In this document: piece after piece, positions 20,549 to 30,918 of the stretch
How positions within the stretch are numbered: position 1 is the stretch's first letter
Layout: the number at the start of each line of letters is the position of its first letter
Translations under genes and position numbers: made by a program
The notes under the pieces: generated by a model
What the model saw: the letters and a program-made list of their open reading frames with translations, nothing else
What the model was told of the DNA's origin: nothing
Database searches by the model: none
Assembly: GCF_030679875.1 (NCBI RefSeq)
Contig: NZ_JAUXSP010000002.1
Coordinates: forward strand, 186,001-250,000
Source: Phenylobacterium sp.
GTDB taxonomy: Bacteria > Pseudomonadota > Alphaproteobacteria > Caulobacterales > Caulobacteraceae
Reading direction: 5' to 3'
Length of the DNA stretch: 64,000 nt

Positions 20549-20821
20549 CTACTGGTCTTCCTCGAAGCGGGCGGCGACCAGGGCGCAGAGGGCCTCAAGG
20601 GCGTCTGCGGCCTGCTCGCCCTCGGCGGCGATATGGATGGTGCTGCCGGGGCCGGCGGCCAGCATCATCAGGCCCATGATCGAGCGGGCATCGACGCTCT
20701 GGCCGTCCTTGGAGACCAGGACCTCGGCGTCATAGGCCGAGGCAAGCTTGACGAACTTGGCCGAGGCGCGGGCGTGCAGACCCCGCTTGTTGAGGATCTC
20801 GATCGTTCGTTCGGCGGTCAT
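20549..20821 (-). CDS. ptsH: HPr phosphocarrier protein
   Basis: A 90-residue HPr. The phosphorylatable histidine H16 is in R-G-L-H-A-R-A-S, and the regulatory serine S47 is in R-S-I-M-G-L-M, so both the EI/EIIA relay and HprK control are possible. No sugar permease is nearby, as expected for the regulatory PTS of alphaproteobacteria. The ATG overlaps the stop of the upstream EIIA gene by four bases. It is the last gene of the chvI-chvG-hprK-EIIA-ptsH run. Confidence 0.95.
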   Translation of the reverse strand: MTAERTIEILNKRGLHARASAKFVKLASAYDAEVLVSKDGQSVDARSIMGLMMLAAGPGSTIHIAAEGEQAADALEALCALVAARFEEDQ

Positions 20822-21222
20822 TTTTCGCCCGCCAGGACGTAGGAGGCGACGGAGATGTACTTGCGTCCCGCCTCCTGGGCGGCGGAGACGCAGTCTTCCA
20901 GACCACACCGGGTGCGGACGCTGGCCAGCTTGATCAGCATGGGAAGGTTGAGGCCGGCGATCACCTCGGCCCGGGTCTGTTCCATCACCGAGATGGCGAG
21001 GTTGGAGGGCGTGCCGCCGAACATGTCGGTGAGCAGGATGACGCCTGTTCCGGAATCCGCCCGCGCGCAGGCGGCGAGGATGTCCATCCGTCGCCGTTCC
21101 ATGTCGTCATCGGGTCCGATGCAAATGGCCTCTACCGCGCTCTGCGGTCCGACCACATGCTCCATCGCCGATACGAACTCTGCGGCCAATCGCCCGTGCG
21201 TGACGATCACGAGCCCGATCAT
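20818..21222 (-). CDS. PTS EIIA component, mannose type
   Basis: A 134-residue EIIA of the mannose family. The phosphorylated histidine is H9 in V-I-V-T-H-G-R, and the family motif L-T-D-M-F-G-G-T-P-S-N is near residue 70. It would accept phosphate from HPr and act as a regulator, since no EIIB, EIIC or EIID is encoded here. The ATG at 21222 is preferred; a GTG two codons upstream (21228) is also in frame. The stop overlaps ptsH as ATGA. Confidence 0.93.
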   Translation of the reverse strand: MIGLVIVTHGRLAAEFVSAMEHVVGPQSAVEAICIGPDDDMERRRMDILAACARADSGTGVILLTDMFGGTPSNLAISVMEQTRAEVIAGLNLPMLIKLASVRTRCGLEDCVSAAQEAGRKYISVASYVLAGEK

Positions 21223-21309
21223 GCCCACGCTCTCAAAGGCTATCCCCTGTCGGCCGCGCTGTCGCAGAATGCGGACCAGAAGCCGGGTGTGATACGCGCC
21301 TTCCGGCCT

Positions 21310-21723
21310 TCATCCAAGTGAGTCCAGGGCGTGACTCAGTTTCACAGGGGCCGAATTCTCCAGTCCCGCGAGCGTCAGCAGGGGTATTTCCACCCCAAGA
21401 TGTGTCACAGTTTCGAGATCGGGCATCCGCGCCGGGGCGCCCAGCCGGATCCAGAGGACCACCGGCGCCTGCGGAAGGGCTGAGATCCTCCGCACGCCAA
21501 GCCCCCGAATCTCCAGGCGCCCGGCGAGACTGTCAGGGGCGCGGCCATACAGCCTTCCCCCCGAAACCCAGGTCAGAACCCGGTCGTCGGCCACCAGGCG
21601 AAAGCCCTCCTGGAGGCAGCGCAGGGCCAGATCGCTCTTGCCCGAACCCGACGGCCCCTCGATCAGAACGCCGCGCCAGCCGGCCGGCCCCAACCTCGCG
21701 ATCAGTCCCGCATGCAGGATCAC
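21310..21723 (-). CDS. hprK: HPr kinase/phosphorylase, short alphaproteobacterial form
   Basis: A 137-residue kinase that phosphorylates HPr on serine. The Walker A G-P-S-G-S-G-K-S is at residues 23-30, and V-A-D-D-R-V matches the next active-site segment. It lacks the N-terminal domain of Firmicute HprK (about 310 residues), which is normal for alphaproteobacteria rather than a truncation. The GTG start overlaps the TGA of chvG, implying coupled translation of sensor kinase and HPr kinase. Confidence 0.93.
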   Translation of the reverse strand: MILHAGLIARLGPAGWRGVLIEGPSGSGKSDLALRCLQEGFRLVADDRVLTWVSGGRLYGRAPDSLAGRLEIRGLGVRRISALPQAPVVLWIRLGAPARMPDLETVTHLGVEIPLLTLAGLENSAPVKLSHALDSLG

Positions 21724-23357
21724 CGGCGGGCCTCGGGGAGGATCACGGTGAAGCGGGCGCCGGCGATCTCGTCCCCCGCCTCGGGCGCGCCAGCGCCGTC
21801 GTCGAGGCGCGGCCTGTTCTCGGCCCTGACGGTTCCATCGTGGGCGAGGATGATCTGTCGGGCGATGGACAGGCCCAGGCCTGAATTGCCGCCAAAGGCC
21901 GTGCCCTTGGGCCGGGAGGTGTAGAAGCGCTCGAAGATGGTCTCGAGGTTCTCGGGCGGGATCCCGGGGCCATCGTCATCCACGGTGATCAACGCCAGGC
22001 CCCGCTGGCGGCCCAGGGCCACCCGCACGACGCCGTCCTGGGCGCTGAAGGAGCGGGCGTTGTCGATCAGGTTGCGCAGGACCTGGCCGAGCGCGCCTTC
22101 CTGGCCCGACACCATCACGGTCTCAACACCCTCGGGGATGGTGAAGGTCACGGTCGGTTCCCCCGCCCGCACGGTGGCCTGGTAGAGGGAGACGACGTCA
22201 GAGATAAGCCGGCGCAGATCCACCGGGGTCGGCGGCTCCCGGGACAGTTCGGCGTCCAGGCGCGAGGCGTTGGAGATGTCGGTGACCAGCCGGTCCAGAC
22301 GCTGCACGTCGTTCTGCAGCACGGCCATCAGCCGGTCCCGGGCCGCCGGTTCCTCGACCAGACCCAGGGTCTCCACCGCCGAGCGCAGGGAGGTCAGGGG
22401 ATTGCGGATCTCATGGGCCACATCGGCGGCGAAACGCTCGATGGCGTCAATCCGCTCCGACAGGGCGTGGGTCATGTCTTCCAGGGAGCGGGACAGGTCC
22501 CCCAGCTCGTCATCCCGCCGGGAGATGTCCGGGACGGAGATCGCCCGGGCCCGGGCCAGGCGCACCCGGTCGGCGGCCCTGGCCAGCCGGCGGACCGGGT
22601 GGGCGATCAGCCGGTTCAGAATCAGCGAGGACATCAGGGAGACCGCCACCGCGATCAGAATGAAGGGCAGGAGAGCGGCCCGTTCGGCGGCGATGATCTC
22701 GTCCACATCCCGGGCTTCCAGGGTGAGCACCCCCAGCACCGCCTTCACATGCTGGATCGGGATGGACACCGAGACCACGCGCTCTCCGTCTGCGCCCACC
22801 CGAAGGCCCGCCCAATGGACGCCGCGCAGGGCGGTCGTCACCTCGGCCCGCAGGGCGGCCTGGGCCTTGGCGGCCTCAGTGCTGTCGGCGTTCTCCTCAG
22901 TCCCGCTGCTCAGATTCAGGTCAAGGCCGGGGCCATCCCCCCGGGCCCGGGCGGGGGGCAGCGTGCGCCACTCGACGCGGTCCGACACCCAGTAGGAATC
23001 GGCGATCAGCCGGCCCTGGGCATCGAACAGCCGCGCGCGCTGCGAGCGGGGATTGGACAGAAGCTGCAGGACTTCCGAGGCATAGGCCCCGTCCATCATC
23101 GGTTCCGGCTCGCCCACCGTAGCGGCCTGGTCGATGATGGTGGCCAGCAGCTCGCCCTGGGTGGTCAGGCTGTCGATGCGGGCGTTGACCAGGCCCCGGC
23201 GCAGCTCATTCAGCACCAGGGCGCCAGAGATCAGGATCGTCAGACCGAACAGGTTGAGGACGATGATCAGCCGGCCCAGGCGCGAGCCGGGCAGCCATCG
23301 CCATCCCCCGCGCCGGGGCGGTCGCTCAGGACTCGCGATATCGGTATCCGACGCCAT
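21720..23357 (-). CDS. chvG: Sensor histidine kinase ChvG/ExoS type
   Basis: A 545-residue inner-membrane sensor kinase. There is a first membrane helix ([16 protein letters not shown]), a ~200-residue periplasmic domain, a second helix ([13 protein letters not shown]), HAMP, then the H-box [11 protein letters not shown] (His about 315) and N, G1 and G2 boxes ([21 protein letters not shown]). It fits ChvG, the acid/cell-wall stress kinase partnered with ChvI. The ATG at 23357 lies inside the end of chvI (32-base overlap). The stop overlaps hprK. Confidence 0.93.
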   Translation of the reverse strand: MASDTDIASPERPPRRGGWRWLPGSRLGRLIIVLNLFGLTILISGALVLNELRRGLVNARIDSLTTQGELLATIIDQAATVGEPEPMMDGAYASEVLQLLSNPRSQRARLFDAQGRLIADSYWVSDRVEWRTLPPARARGDGPGLDLNLSSGTEENADSTEAAKAQAALRAEVTTALRGVHWAGLRVGADGERVVSVSIPIQHVKAVLGVLTLEARDVDEIIAAERAALLPFILIAVAVSLMSSLILNRLIAHPVRRLARAADRVRLARARAISVPDISRRDDELGDLSRSLEDMTHALSERIDAIERFAADVAHEIRNPLTSLRSAVETLGLVEEPAARDRLMAVLQNDVQRLDRLVTDISNASRLDAELSREPPTPVDLRRLISDVVSLYQATVRAGEPTVTFTIPEGVETVMVSGQEGALGQVLRNLIDNARSFSAQDGVVRVALGRQRGLALITVDDDGPGIPPENLETIFERFYTSRPKGTAFGGNSGLGLSIARQIILAHDGTVRAENRPRLDDGAGAPEAGDEIAGARFTVILPEARR

Positions 23358-24036
23358 AGAGGGTTTCGATTGCGTCGAACTCAGGGTCCAGCTCGCGGAA
23401 CTTCTTGCGCATGCGCTTGATGTGGCTGTCGATGGTGCGGTCGTCCACATAGACCTGATCGTCGTAGGCCGCATCCATCAGGTTGTCGCGGCTCTTCACG
23501 AAGCCGGGACGCTGGGCCAGAGACTGCAGCAGCAGGAACTCGGTGACGGTCAGCTTTACCGGCCGCTCCTCCCACAGGCAGTCGTGACGGGCGGGATCGA
23601 GGGTCAGCTTGCCGCGCTTCAGCGCCCGGGCCTCGGCCTCGGACACCGGGCCAGCCACCCCTTCGCCGCCATCGGCGCCGGCCCGTCGCAGGACCGCCTT
23701 CACCCGCTCCAGCAGCAGGCGCTGGCTGAACGGCTTGTGCATGTAGTCGTCGGCGCCGAGGTTGAAGCCCAGGATCTCATCGATCTCGTCGTCCTTGGAG
23801 GTCAGGATGATCACCGGCAGGTCGCTGGTGCGACGCAGACGGCGCAGGACCTCCATGCCGTCCATCCGCGGCATCTTGACGTCGAGGATGGCCAGATCCG
23901 GGGGCTCGTTCTCCAGGGCCGCCAGACCCGCAGCGCCGTCATAGAAGGCCTTCACGGTGTGGCCGTGGCTTTCCAGGGCGAGGCTGACCGAGGTGACGAT
24001 GTTCTCGTCGTCATCGACCAGGGTGATCTTTGCCAT
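23326..24036 (-). CDS. chvI: Response regulator ChvI
   Basis: A 236-residue OmpR/PhoB-type regulator. The receiver carries the acid pocket V-D-D-D and phospho-acceptor D52 (L-A-I-L-D-V-K-M-P), with K near residue 100 (Y-M-H-K-P-F). The winged-helix DNA-binding domain occupies about 140-236 ([23 protein letters not shown]). It pairs with the overlapping chvG. In Caulobacter and rhizobia this pair responds to acid and envelope stress. It heads the operon; a 181-base divergent promoter region separates it from the unknown gene at 24218. Confidence 0.95.
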   Translation of the reverse strand: MAKITLVDDDENIVTSVSLALESHGHTVKAFYDGAAGLAALENEPPDLAILDVKMPRMDGMEVLRRLRRTSDLPVIILTSKDDEIDEILGFNLGADDYMHKPFSQRLLLERVKAVLRRAGADGGEGVAGPVSEAEARALKRGKLTLDPARHDCLWEERPVKLTVTEFLLLQSLAQRPGFVKSRDNLMDAAYDDQVYVDDRTIDSHIKRMRKKFRELDPEFDAIETLYGVGYRYRES

Positions 24037-24217
24037 GGGAAACAGAACTCCTGAAGTCTTCGGCTTGAGGCGAAGCTAGTGGTTCCGCCTGATGGCCTCA
24101 ATGTGGCGCGGCCGACTCGGTCAAGGTTAAATCCCCGACAGAATAAGCCGTTCCGCAATCAAGGGGACCTTAATTCTATTGGCCCAGTATGCGCCCCGGG
24201 TCCTGGGGAGCGACCAA

Positions 24218-25930
24218 ATGGGACGGGCCAAAGTGCATTTTGAGGTGTTCGTCAGAAAGACCGTCGGATCCGGCTGGACGCTGGAAATGGCGACGGAGAG
24301 CCGCGCCCAGGCTGTGGCTGTGGCCGAGGAGCTGGTGGCCGAACGGCGTGTGGCTTCGGCCCGCGTCACAAAGGAGTCCATGGACCCTGAGACCAACGAG
24401 TTTCAGAGCGTCGTCATCCAATCCCTGGGCCTGCCCGACACCGCCAAGGTCAAGAAGGCGCCAGAGCGGAATGATCCGCTCTGTGTGACGCCGCAAGACC
24501 TCTACACCGCCCATGTCCGGGAGCGGATCGGCCGTCTGCTGGACGGCTGGCTCGCGCGCAACCACGCCACCCCGTTTGAGCTCTTGCATCGGGCCGACCT
24601 TGTGGAGCGTCTGGAAGCCTCCGGCGTGGAGCTTCAGCACGCGATCCAGAAGATCGCGGTGCCGGAGTCCCAGGCCCGGGGCGTCTCCATTCATGAAATC
24701 ATGCGCGCCTTCCAGGGCCTGGTGGAGCGGGCCATTGAGCGGATTCTGGGGGATGCCCGCCGGGGCGACCTGCCCGACGTCGACAAGGAAGGCTTCGCCG
24801 CCGCCGCCGAGCGGATTTCGCATGCGCCGGAGCGGGCCTATCTGCTGGGCGCCGGCGTGGCCGCCTCTATCGCGCCGGCCCGCAACTGGAGTGAAAAGGT
24901 CACGCGGCTGCTGGACCTGGCCGACGCCTCGCCGATCGCCGGACCGCCCCGGGGTCTCGCCCTGCAGACCATCGAACAGCCGCTGGCGGAAATTCTCGGA
25001 TCCTCAGCCGGCCTGGACGGCCTCATCGGCAAGGATCTGGACCTAGGTGTCCGGCTGGCGGCCATGACCCGGCTGGCGGCCCACGACGCCGTCGAGGCCC
25101 TGATCCGGCTTGAGCCCTCGGTCGCCAAGATCATGCCCGAGCTGTCGGAGCCGGCGCAGCGCCTGGCCCGCTGGCTGGCCACCGAAGATTTCCGGGCGGT
25201 TCGCGGCGCCATCACCAAGCGAGTGCTGAAGGAACTCAACGGCCCCCGCAGGCTGAAGCCCGGCGACGGCGCCGGCGAGATCGACCTGCTGCGCGGCCTG
25301 GCCATGTCCCTGACCGCCGCCGCTGGCGACCTGGTGCCCCTGGACGATGTGCATCAGGCTTTCGTCAACCGCTCCAAGATGCTGGTCACCGGCGACTTTG
25401 TGGAAGCCTATCTCGGCAAGGGCCAGAACGCCCTGCAGGAGGCCGAGGCGCTCATGTGGCTGGTGGAGAATGTGATCGGGGCCGCCAACAAGCGTCTGGC
25501 CGTGCGCTGGCTCTCGGCGGTGGTCGGCTCCCTGGCCTTCGAGAAGGACGCCCGCAACCTCGACGTTTCCGCAGCCCAGAGACTGTTTTCCCTGGCCAAG
25601 CTTTACCGTGGCGCGGGCCGCGGGGGACTGATCCCTGAGGACTATCTGCCCATTCAGCAGAAGCTCGGGGACCTGGGCGGACTGGCCGAGGCTGACGCCA
25701 AGGTGACCCAGGGCCTGGCCCGGGCCAATGCGCCGGCCACCACCCGCCTGACCCTGTTGTTGAAGCTGGCCTGTGGCGAGGCCGCGCCCCTGGGGCCGGC
25801 GGCCGACCGGGCCAAGGCCGAGGCGCTGAAACTGGTGCGGCTGGACGACACCCGGGCCGAACTCGCCCGCTCGCCAGAGCGCATGGCCGAGGTTCGAACC
25901 CTGATCCAGGCCGCGGGCCTGGCGGCCTAG
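24218..25930 (+). CDS. Conserved-looking protein of unknown function, 570 aa
   Basis: I do not recognise a domain. The N-terminal ~75 residues (V-H-F-E-V-F-V, then A-Q-A-V-A-V-A-E-E-L) look like a small beta-alpha module. The remaining ~480 residues are almost entirely helical and leucine/alanine-rich with many charged residues, without signal peptide or membrane helix, so it is probably a soluble helical-repeat protein. Codon use matches the genome. The ATG at 24218 has GGGGAG seven bases upstream and is preferred to an in-frame start at 24179. It is divergent from chvI, so the two may share regulation. Its 3' end overlaps pseC by four bases. Confidence 0.85.
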   Translation: MGRAKVHFEVFVRKTVGSGWTLEMATESRAQAVAVAEELVAERRVASARVTKESMDPETNEFQSVVIQSLGLPDTAKVKKAPERNDPLCVTPQDLYTAHVRERIGRLLDGWLARNHATPFELLHRADLVERLEASGVELQHAIQKIAVPESQARGVSIHEIMRAFQGLVERAIERILGDARRGDLPDVDKEGFAAAAERISHAPERAYLLGAGVAASIAPARNWSEKVTRLLDLADASPIAGPPRGLALQTIEQPLAEILGSSAGLDGLIGKDLDLGVRLAAMTRLAAHDAVEALIRLEPSVAKIMPELSEPAQRLARWLATEDFRAVRGAITKRVLKELNGPRRLKPGDGAGEIDLLRGLAMSLTAAAGDLVPLDDVHQAFVNRSKMLVTGDFVEAYLGKGQNALQEAEALMWLVENVIGAANKRLAVRWLSAVVGSLAFEKDARNLDVSAAQRLFSLAKLYRGAGRGGLIPEDYLPIQQKLGDLGGLAEADAKVTQGLARANAPATTRLTLLLKLACGEAAPLGPAADRAKAEALKLVRLDDTRAELARSPERMAEVRTLIQAAGLAA

Positions 25931-27099
25931 GCCGGGTTAAGGCCGAGCACCTCGCCGAGGGCCCTGACCACGCGGTCGACATCCTTCAGGTCCATGCCCG
26001 GATAGAGCGGCAGGCTGAGCGTCCGCTCGTACCAGGCTTCGGCGCCGGGCAGGCTGAGCGCGCCATAGCGGGCGAGGTAGTAGGGCTGGGTGTGCACGGG
26101 GATGTAATGCACCTGGCTGCCGATCCCGCGGGCCTTCAAGGCCTCCATCACCGTCCGGCGAGACTGACCCAGGGCGGCGAAGTCGATCAGCACACACATC
26201 AGATGCGGCGTCGCCAGACTGGCCTCGGGGGACGTGGCCGGGCGCACGGCTGGCGCCAGCGGCGCGAGAGCCTCCACATAGTGGGCCGCCAGGGCCTGTC
26301 GGGCTGCGGCGAAGCGGGGCAGCTTGGCCAGCTGTGAGTGACCCAGGGCGCACAGGATGTCGGGCAGGCGGTAGTTGAACCCCGGCTCGGCCATTTCATA
26401 CCACCAGGGATCAGCGCCGGGTGGTCGGACCATGCCGTGGCTGCGCAGGCGTCGCAGCCGCTCGGCCAGTCCGGCGTCGGGGGTGGTGATCATGCCGCCC
26501 TCGCCGGTGGCGATCGTCTTGACCGGGTGAAAGGAAAAGGTCGAGGCCGAGGACCAGCGGCCGGAGCCCACCGGATCTTCCATATTGCCGCTCAACAGGC
26601 GCGAGCCCAGGGCGTGGCAGGCGTCTTCCACCACCACAGCGCCGGCGGCGTCGGCCAGGGCGGCGATGGCGGGAAGGTCGAGAACCTCGCCGCGCAGATG
26701 GACCGGCAGCACGGCGGTCACCGCACGGGGGCCGGCCCTGGCGATCGCCTGGGCCAGATCGCTCGGCCGCATCAGGCCGCTGTCGGGGTCGACGTCGGCG
26801 AAGACCACCTCGGCGCCCACATAGCGGACGCAGTTGGCGGTCGCCAGAAAGGTGGTGGAGGGGACGATACAGACATCGCCCTCACGCACGCCGAGGGCCA
26901 GCATGGTCAGGTGCAGGGCCGCGGTTCCGTTTGAGCAGGCCACAGCGTGCTCGGCGCCGAGCGCCTCGGCGAACGCCGCCTCGAAGGCCTCGACCCGGGG
27001 GCCGGTGGTCAAGAGGTCGTCGCGAAGGGCCGCACTCACCGCGGCGATATCGTCGTCCTCAATGGTCTGGCGACCGTAGGGCAGGAAGGGGTCGGCCAT
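25927..27099 (-). CDS. pseC: UDP-4-amino-4,6-dideoxy-N-acetyl-altrosamine transaminase
   Basis: A 390-residue PLP aminotransferase of the DegT/DnrJ/EryC1 family, second enzyme of the pseudaminic acid pathway used to glycosylate flagellin. The PLP lysine is K194 in S-F-H-P-V-K-T-I-A-T-G-E-G-G, whose form is characteristic of PseC. The aspartate-containing V-V-E-D-A-C-H-A-L-G precedes it. It follows pseB by six bases. Caulobacter FlmB is the homologue. Later pathway genes (pseF, pseG, pseH, pseI) are not in the window. Confidence 0.93.
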   Translation of the reverse strand: MADPFLPYGRQTIEDDDIAAVSAALRDDLLTTGPRVEAFEAAFAEALGAEHAVACSNGTAALHLTMLALGVREGDVCIVPSTTFLATANCVRYVGAEVVFADVDPDSGLMRPSDLAQAIARAGPRAVTAVLPVHLRGEVLDLPAIAALADAAGAVVVEDACHALGSRLLSGNMEDPVGSGRWSSASTFSFHPVKTIATGEGGMITTPDAGLAERLRRLRSHGMVRPPGADPWWYEMAEPGFNYRLPDILCALGHSQLAKLPRFAAARQALAAHYVEALAPLAPAVRPATSPEASLATPHLMCVLIDFAALGQSRRTVMEALKARGIGSQVHYIPVHTQPYYLARYGALSLPGAEAWYERTLSLPLYPGMDLKDVDRVVRALGEVLGLNPA

Positions 27100-27105
27100 G
27101 GAACC

Positions 27106-28227
<1,122 letters not shown>

Positions 28228-28256
28228 CTAACCATGAATGCGGCACACCGACGCGT

Positions 28257-28685
28257 ATGGAACAGATCCATCGCCTGCGCCTCGCCCTGCCCGTCCTGTT
28301 CAGCGGCCTTGTCGCCCTGACCGCCAGCCCGGCCGCCGCGGCCGGCCCCCCGAAGGGCGGTGACAAGAAAAAGGGCGGCGGGCTCACCTTTCTGCAGTTC
28401 CAGACCCTGACCGCCACGGTCGCCGGTGAGCGGGGGCGCCGGGCGGTGTTGACCCTGGAGGTCGGCCTCGACATCCCCGACGAGAAGCTGCGGGCCCATG
28501 CCGAGCTGTCAGAGCCACGCCTGCGGGCGTCCTTCTCCCAGACCCTGCGGGTCTATGCCGCTGGCCTTGCGCCCGCCGGGCTGCCAGACGCCGACTATAT
28601 CGGCCGCCAGCTGCAGCGGGACGCCGACCGGGTCCTGGGCAAGAGCGGCGCCACCCTGCTGCTCGGCACCATCCTGGTGAACTGA
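28257..28685 (+). CDS. Small secreted protein, possibly FliL-like
   Basis: A 142-residue protein with a signal peptide (basic start, hydrophobic L-A-L-P-V-L-F-S-G-L-V-A-L, then A-S-P-A-A-A-A). A lysine/glycine linker (G-D-K-K-K-G-G-G) leads to a ~100-residue domain whose helices (E-L-S-E-P-R-L-R-A-S-F-S and R-D-A-D-R-V-L-G) and final strand recall the periplasmic part of FliL-type proteins. That link is weak. I choose the ATG at 28257, where the signal peptide starts; an upstream in-frame start at 28173 adds a polar leader that would spoil it. It is divergent from pseB. Confidence 0.7.
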   Translation: MEQIHRLRLALPVLFSGLVALTASPAAAAGPPKGGDKKKGGGLTFLQFQTLTATVAGERGRRAVLTLEVGLDIPDEKLRAHAELSEPRLRASFSQTLRVYAAGLAPAGLPDADYIGRQLQRDADRVLGKSGATLLLGTILVN

Positions 28686-28696
28686 CCCGGCCCAGC

Positions 28697-29473
28697 TCAC
28701 ATGGCCGAAATGCCGCCGTCCAGCTTGAGCTCGGCCCCGGTCATGAACCGGCTTTCGTCCGACGCCAGGTAGAGGGCCGCATTGGCGATGTCCGAGGGCG
28801 CGCCGATGCGCCCCAGCGGCACCTGCCGGGCGAGCTTTCCCTCGGCCACCTCCTTGCCGAACCGCTGGCGCAGGGGGTCGAGGATCGGCGTGTCCACGAA
28901 GGTCGGGTGGATCGAGTTTGAGCGGATATCCAGACCCTGCTTGGCGCAGTGCAGGGCGATGCCCTTGGACAGCAGCCAGACCGCGGCCTTGGACGCGTTG
29001 TAGACCGGGCTGTTGTGTGCGGCGATCAGGCCGGCGATGGAGCTGATATTGATGATCGATCCCGGCTGACAGCGGCGCATGTACTTCAGGGCGTGCTTGG
29101 TCCCCAGGAAGACGGAGTCCACATTGACGTTCATCACCAGCTTCCAGTCCTCATAGGACAGCTGCTCGATGTCGCCGCCGCGGCTGATCCCGGCATTGTT
29201 GACCAGCACCGACAGCCCACCCATGGCGGCGTCAGCCTCCTCCAGGGCGTAGATCCACTGATCCTCCCGGGTCACGTCCAGGGGCAGGGCGAAGGCGACC
29301 TCGGCGCCGATCGCGGCGTTGATCTCCGCGGCCTGGGCCTTGGCCCCTTCATGATTGATGTCGGCCAGGGTGACCTTGGCCCCTTCCGCCGCCAGGGCTG
29401 CGGCCATGGCCGCGCCGAGTCCCTGGGCGCCCCCGGTAATGAAGGCCTTCTTTCCTGCGACCCGTCCGCTCAT
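28697..29473 (-). CDS. SDR-family oxidoreductase
   Basis: A 258-residue classical short-chain dehydrogenase. The cofactor motif T-G-G-A-Q-G-L-G is near residue 13, N-N-A-G-I-S near 93, the catalytic serine in I-N-I-S-S-I-A-G and Y-N-A-S-K near 160. It ends with the family's L-D-G-G motif. The substrate is unknown; sequence style is near 3-alpha/20-beta-hydroxysteroid or cyclohexanol-type dehydrogenases. The ATG at 29473 follows GGGAGGG with normal spacing; the longer upstream frame is arginine-rich and not coding-like. Confidence 0.88.
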   Translation of the reverse strand: MSGRVAGKKAFITGGAQGLGAAMAAALAAEGAKVTLADINHEGAKAQAAEINAAIGAEVAFALPLDVTREDQWIYALEEADAAMGGLSVLVNNAGISRGGDIEQLSYEDWKLVMNVNVDSVFLGTKHALKYMRRCQPGSIINISSIAGLIAAHNSPVYNASKAAVWLLSKGIALHCAKQGLDIRSNSIHPTFVDTPILDPLRQRFGKEVAEGKLARQVPLGRIGAPSDIANAALYLASDESRFMTGAELKLDGGISAM

Positions 29474-29520
29474 CTGGTCCCTCCCTGGGATCTGTTCTTG
29501 TGTGGTGGTGAGGTCTCGCC

Positions 29521-29814
29521 TCAACCGCCGGCGATCTGGTCCATGAACCGCGCCAGCTTCAGGTCGAGCTCGGTCACGCCGCCCGCGTCGTGGGTCGTCA
29601 AGGTCACGTCCACCCGGTTGTAGACATTGAACCATTCGGGGTGGTGGTCGAGTTTCTCGGCCATCAGGGCGACCTGGGTCATGAAGCCAAAGGCGGCGTT
29701 GAAGTCTTCAAACCGATAGGTCCGCACCAGGGCCTCACGGGCCCCTTCGCCGGCTCGCCACTGCGGCAACTGGGCCAGGGCGGCGTCTGCGCCCATGCGC
29801 TCCGGGCGGCTCAC
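29521..29814 (-). CDS. 4a-hydroxytetrahydrobiopterin dehydratase (PCD/DCoH)
   Basis: A 97-residue pterin-4a-carbinolamine dehydratase. The signature F-x-x-x-x-x-F-M-x-x-V-A-x-x-A-E-x-x-x-H-H-P-E-W is complete ([20 protein letters not shown]), followed by [12 protein letters not shown]. It recycles the pterin cofactor of aromatic amino acid hydroxylases. Starting at GTG 29814, overlapping the stop of the HAD gene as GTGA, gives the family length of about 96 residues. Confidence 0.92.
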   Translation of the reverse strand: MSRPERMGADAALAQLPQWRAGEGAREALVRTYRFEDFNAAFGFMTQVALMAEKLDHHPEWFNVYNRVDVTLTTHDAGGVTELDLKLARFMDQIAGG

Positions 29815-30476
29815 TGGGCGGGCTCTGCGACCGGAAAGACCAGGCCAGTGGCCGCTGAAAGCTCGGCCAGGGTCTGGTCCACGTCGATCACCTTGATGGC
29901 CTTCATCCCCAGTTGGGCGGCAGGTTTGCAATTGACCCCGAGGTCATCGAGATAGACGCAATTCCCCGGCGCCACGGCCAGGACCTCGCACATCATCTGA
30001 TAGATGCGCGGGTCGGGCTTGCGCACGCCGGCCTTGGAGCTTTCGATCACATGGTCGAACAGGGGCATGATCTCGCCCATCAGGCCGCGGGGCTTCTGCG
30101 CGCCATCGGGGCCCGGGCTGTGGTGGCTGACCATGTTGTTGGTGATGCAGCCGACCTTGAATCGCGCCTTGCAGAGCTTCAGCGCCTCGACCATGCGCGG
30201 CCGCACGGTCCCGGAGATCAGGGGCAGGACGTCGGCGCCGCGGATGGGAAAGCCCAGAGCCGAGGACTCCTCCAGGAACAGGGCGTCAAACCCCGCAGCG
30301 TCGACCTCATTGCGCTCGAACAGGGCCCAGGCATTGGTGTCGGGATTGGTCGCATTGACCCGGCGGATGTGATCCTTGGGCGCCCCGATAGCGGCTTCAT
30401 GCCGGGCGAAGGCCTCGAAGGGGGAAGTGGTGAACACGCCGCCGAAGTCCCAGATCACCGCCTCGATCACCATCAC
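29811..30476 (-). CDS. HAD-superfamily hydrolase
   Basis: A 221-residue HAD subfamily IA protein. The nucleophile is D10 in V-I-W-D-F-G-G-V, with glycine rather than aspartate two residues on, as in dehalogenase-like and ACAD10-like members. Motif II is T-N-N, motif III is K-P-D-P-R-I-Y and motif IV is Y-L-D-D-L-G-V-N. The missing second aspartate argues against a simple phosphatase. The substrate is unknown. It overlaps the PCD gene downstream and is divergent from the VanZ gene. Confidence 0.88.
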   Translation of the reverse strand: MMVIEAVIWDFGGVFTTSPFEAFARHEAAIGAPKDHIRRVNATNPDTNAWALFERNEVDAAGFDALFLEESSALGFPIRGADVLPLISGTVRPRMVEALKLCKARFKVGCITNNMVSHHSPGPDGAQKPRGLMGEIMPLFDHVIESSKAGVRKPDPRIYQMMCEVLAVAPGNCVYLDDLGVNCKPAAQLGMKAIKVIDVDQTLAELSAATGLVFPVAEPAQ

Positions 30477-30546
30477 ACCCGTCCTTCAAACGCCTGTTTT
30501 ACGCCGCGAAGCTAGAGACGGCGCGACTGACGTGCAAGCTAGGGCC

Positions 30547-30918
30547 ATGGTCTTTCGTCCCCACCTCTCCCCATTGGCCCGCCGCTACGGGGGCGCGGCC
30601 TTCGGGCTCTGCCTCCTGGCCATCCTGTTCCTGTCCCTCGCGCCGACGGCGGTTACGCCGGCGCCGGACCTGGGCGGCGACAAGATCCGCCACGCCCTGG
30701 CCTACTTCGTTCTCACGGGACTAGGTCTCTTCGCGTTCGGCCCGCGCCTCGTCCTCCTGGGGGGCGTCTTGCTACTCGGGGCCGGGGTGGAGATCGCCCA
30801 GGCGTCCATGGGCCTGGGTCGCGAGGGGGACCTTGCGGATCTGGCGGCCAATCTGAGCGGCGAGGCCCTGGCGCTTCTGGTCTGGCTGGGCTGGGAGCGA
30901 CTGAGGTTGCGGCGGTGA
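30547..30918 (+). CDS. VanZ-family membrane protein
   Basis: A 123-residue protein with three to four membrane helices. It shows the VanZ-like pattern D-K-I-R-H-A-L-A-Y-F-V-L at residues ~44-55 and a later E-I-A-Q in G-V-E-I-A-Q-A-S-M, then D-L-A-D-L-A-A-N-L-S-G. The family's role is uncertain outside teicoplanin resistance. The ATG at 30547 is chosen because the upstream frame overlaps the divergent HAD gene. The stop overlaps the next GTG start. Confidence 0.85.
   Translation: MVFRPHLSPLARRYGGAAFGLCLLAILFLSLAPTAVTPAPDLGGDKIRHALAYFVLTGLGLFAFGPRLVLLGGVLLLGAGVEIAQASMGLGREGDLADLAANLSGEALALLVWLGWERLRLRR

Noticed and set aside
25891..25900. GGTTCGAACC resembling a tRNA T-loop
   Set aside because: It lies within the coding end of the unknown 570-residue protein, with no acceptor or anticodon stems around it.
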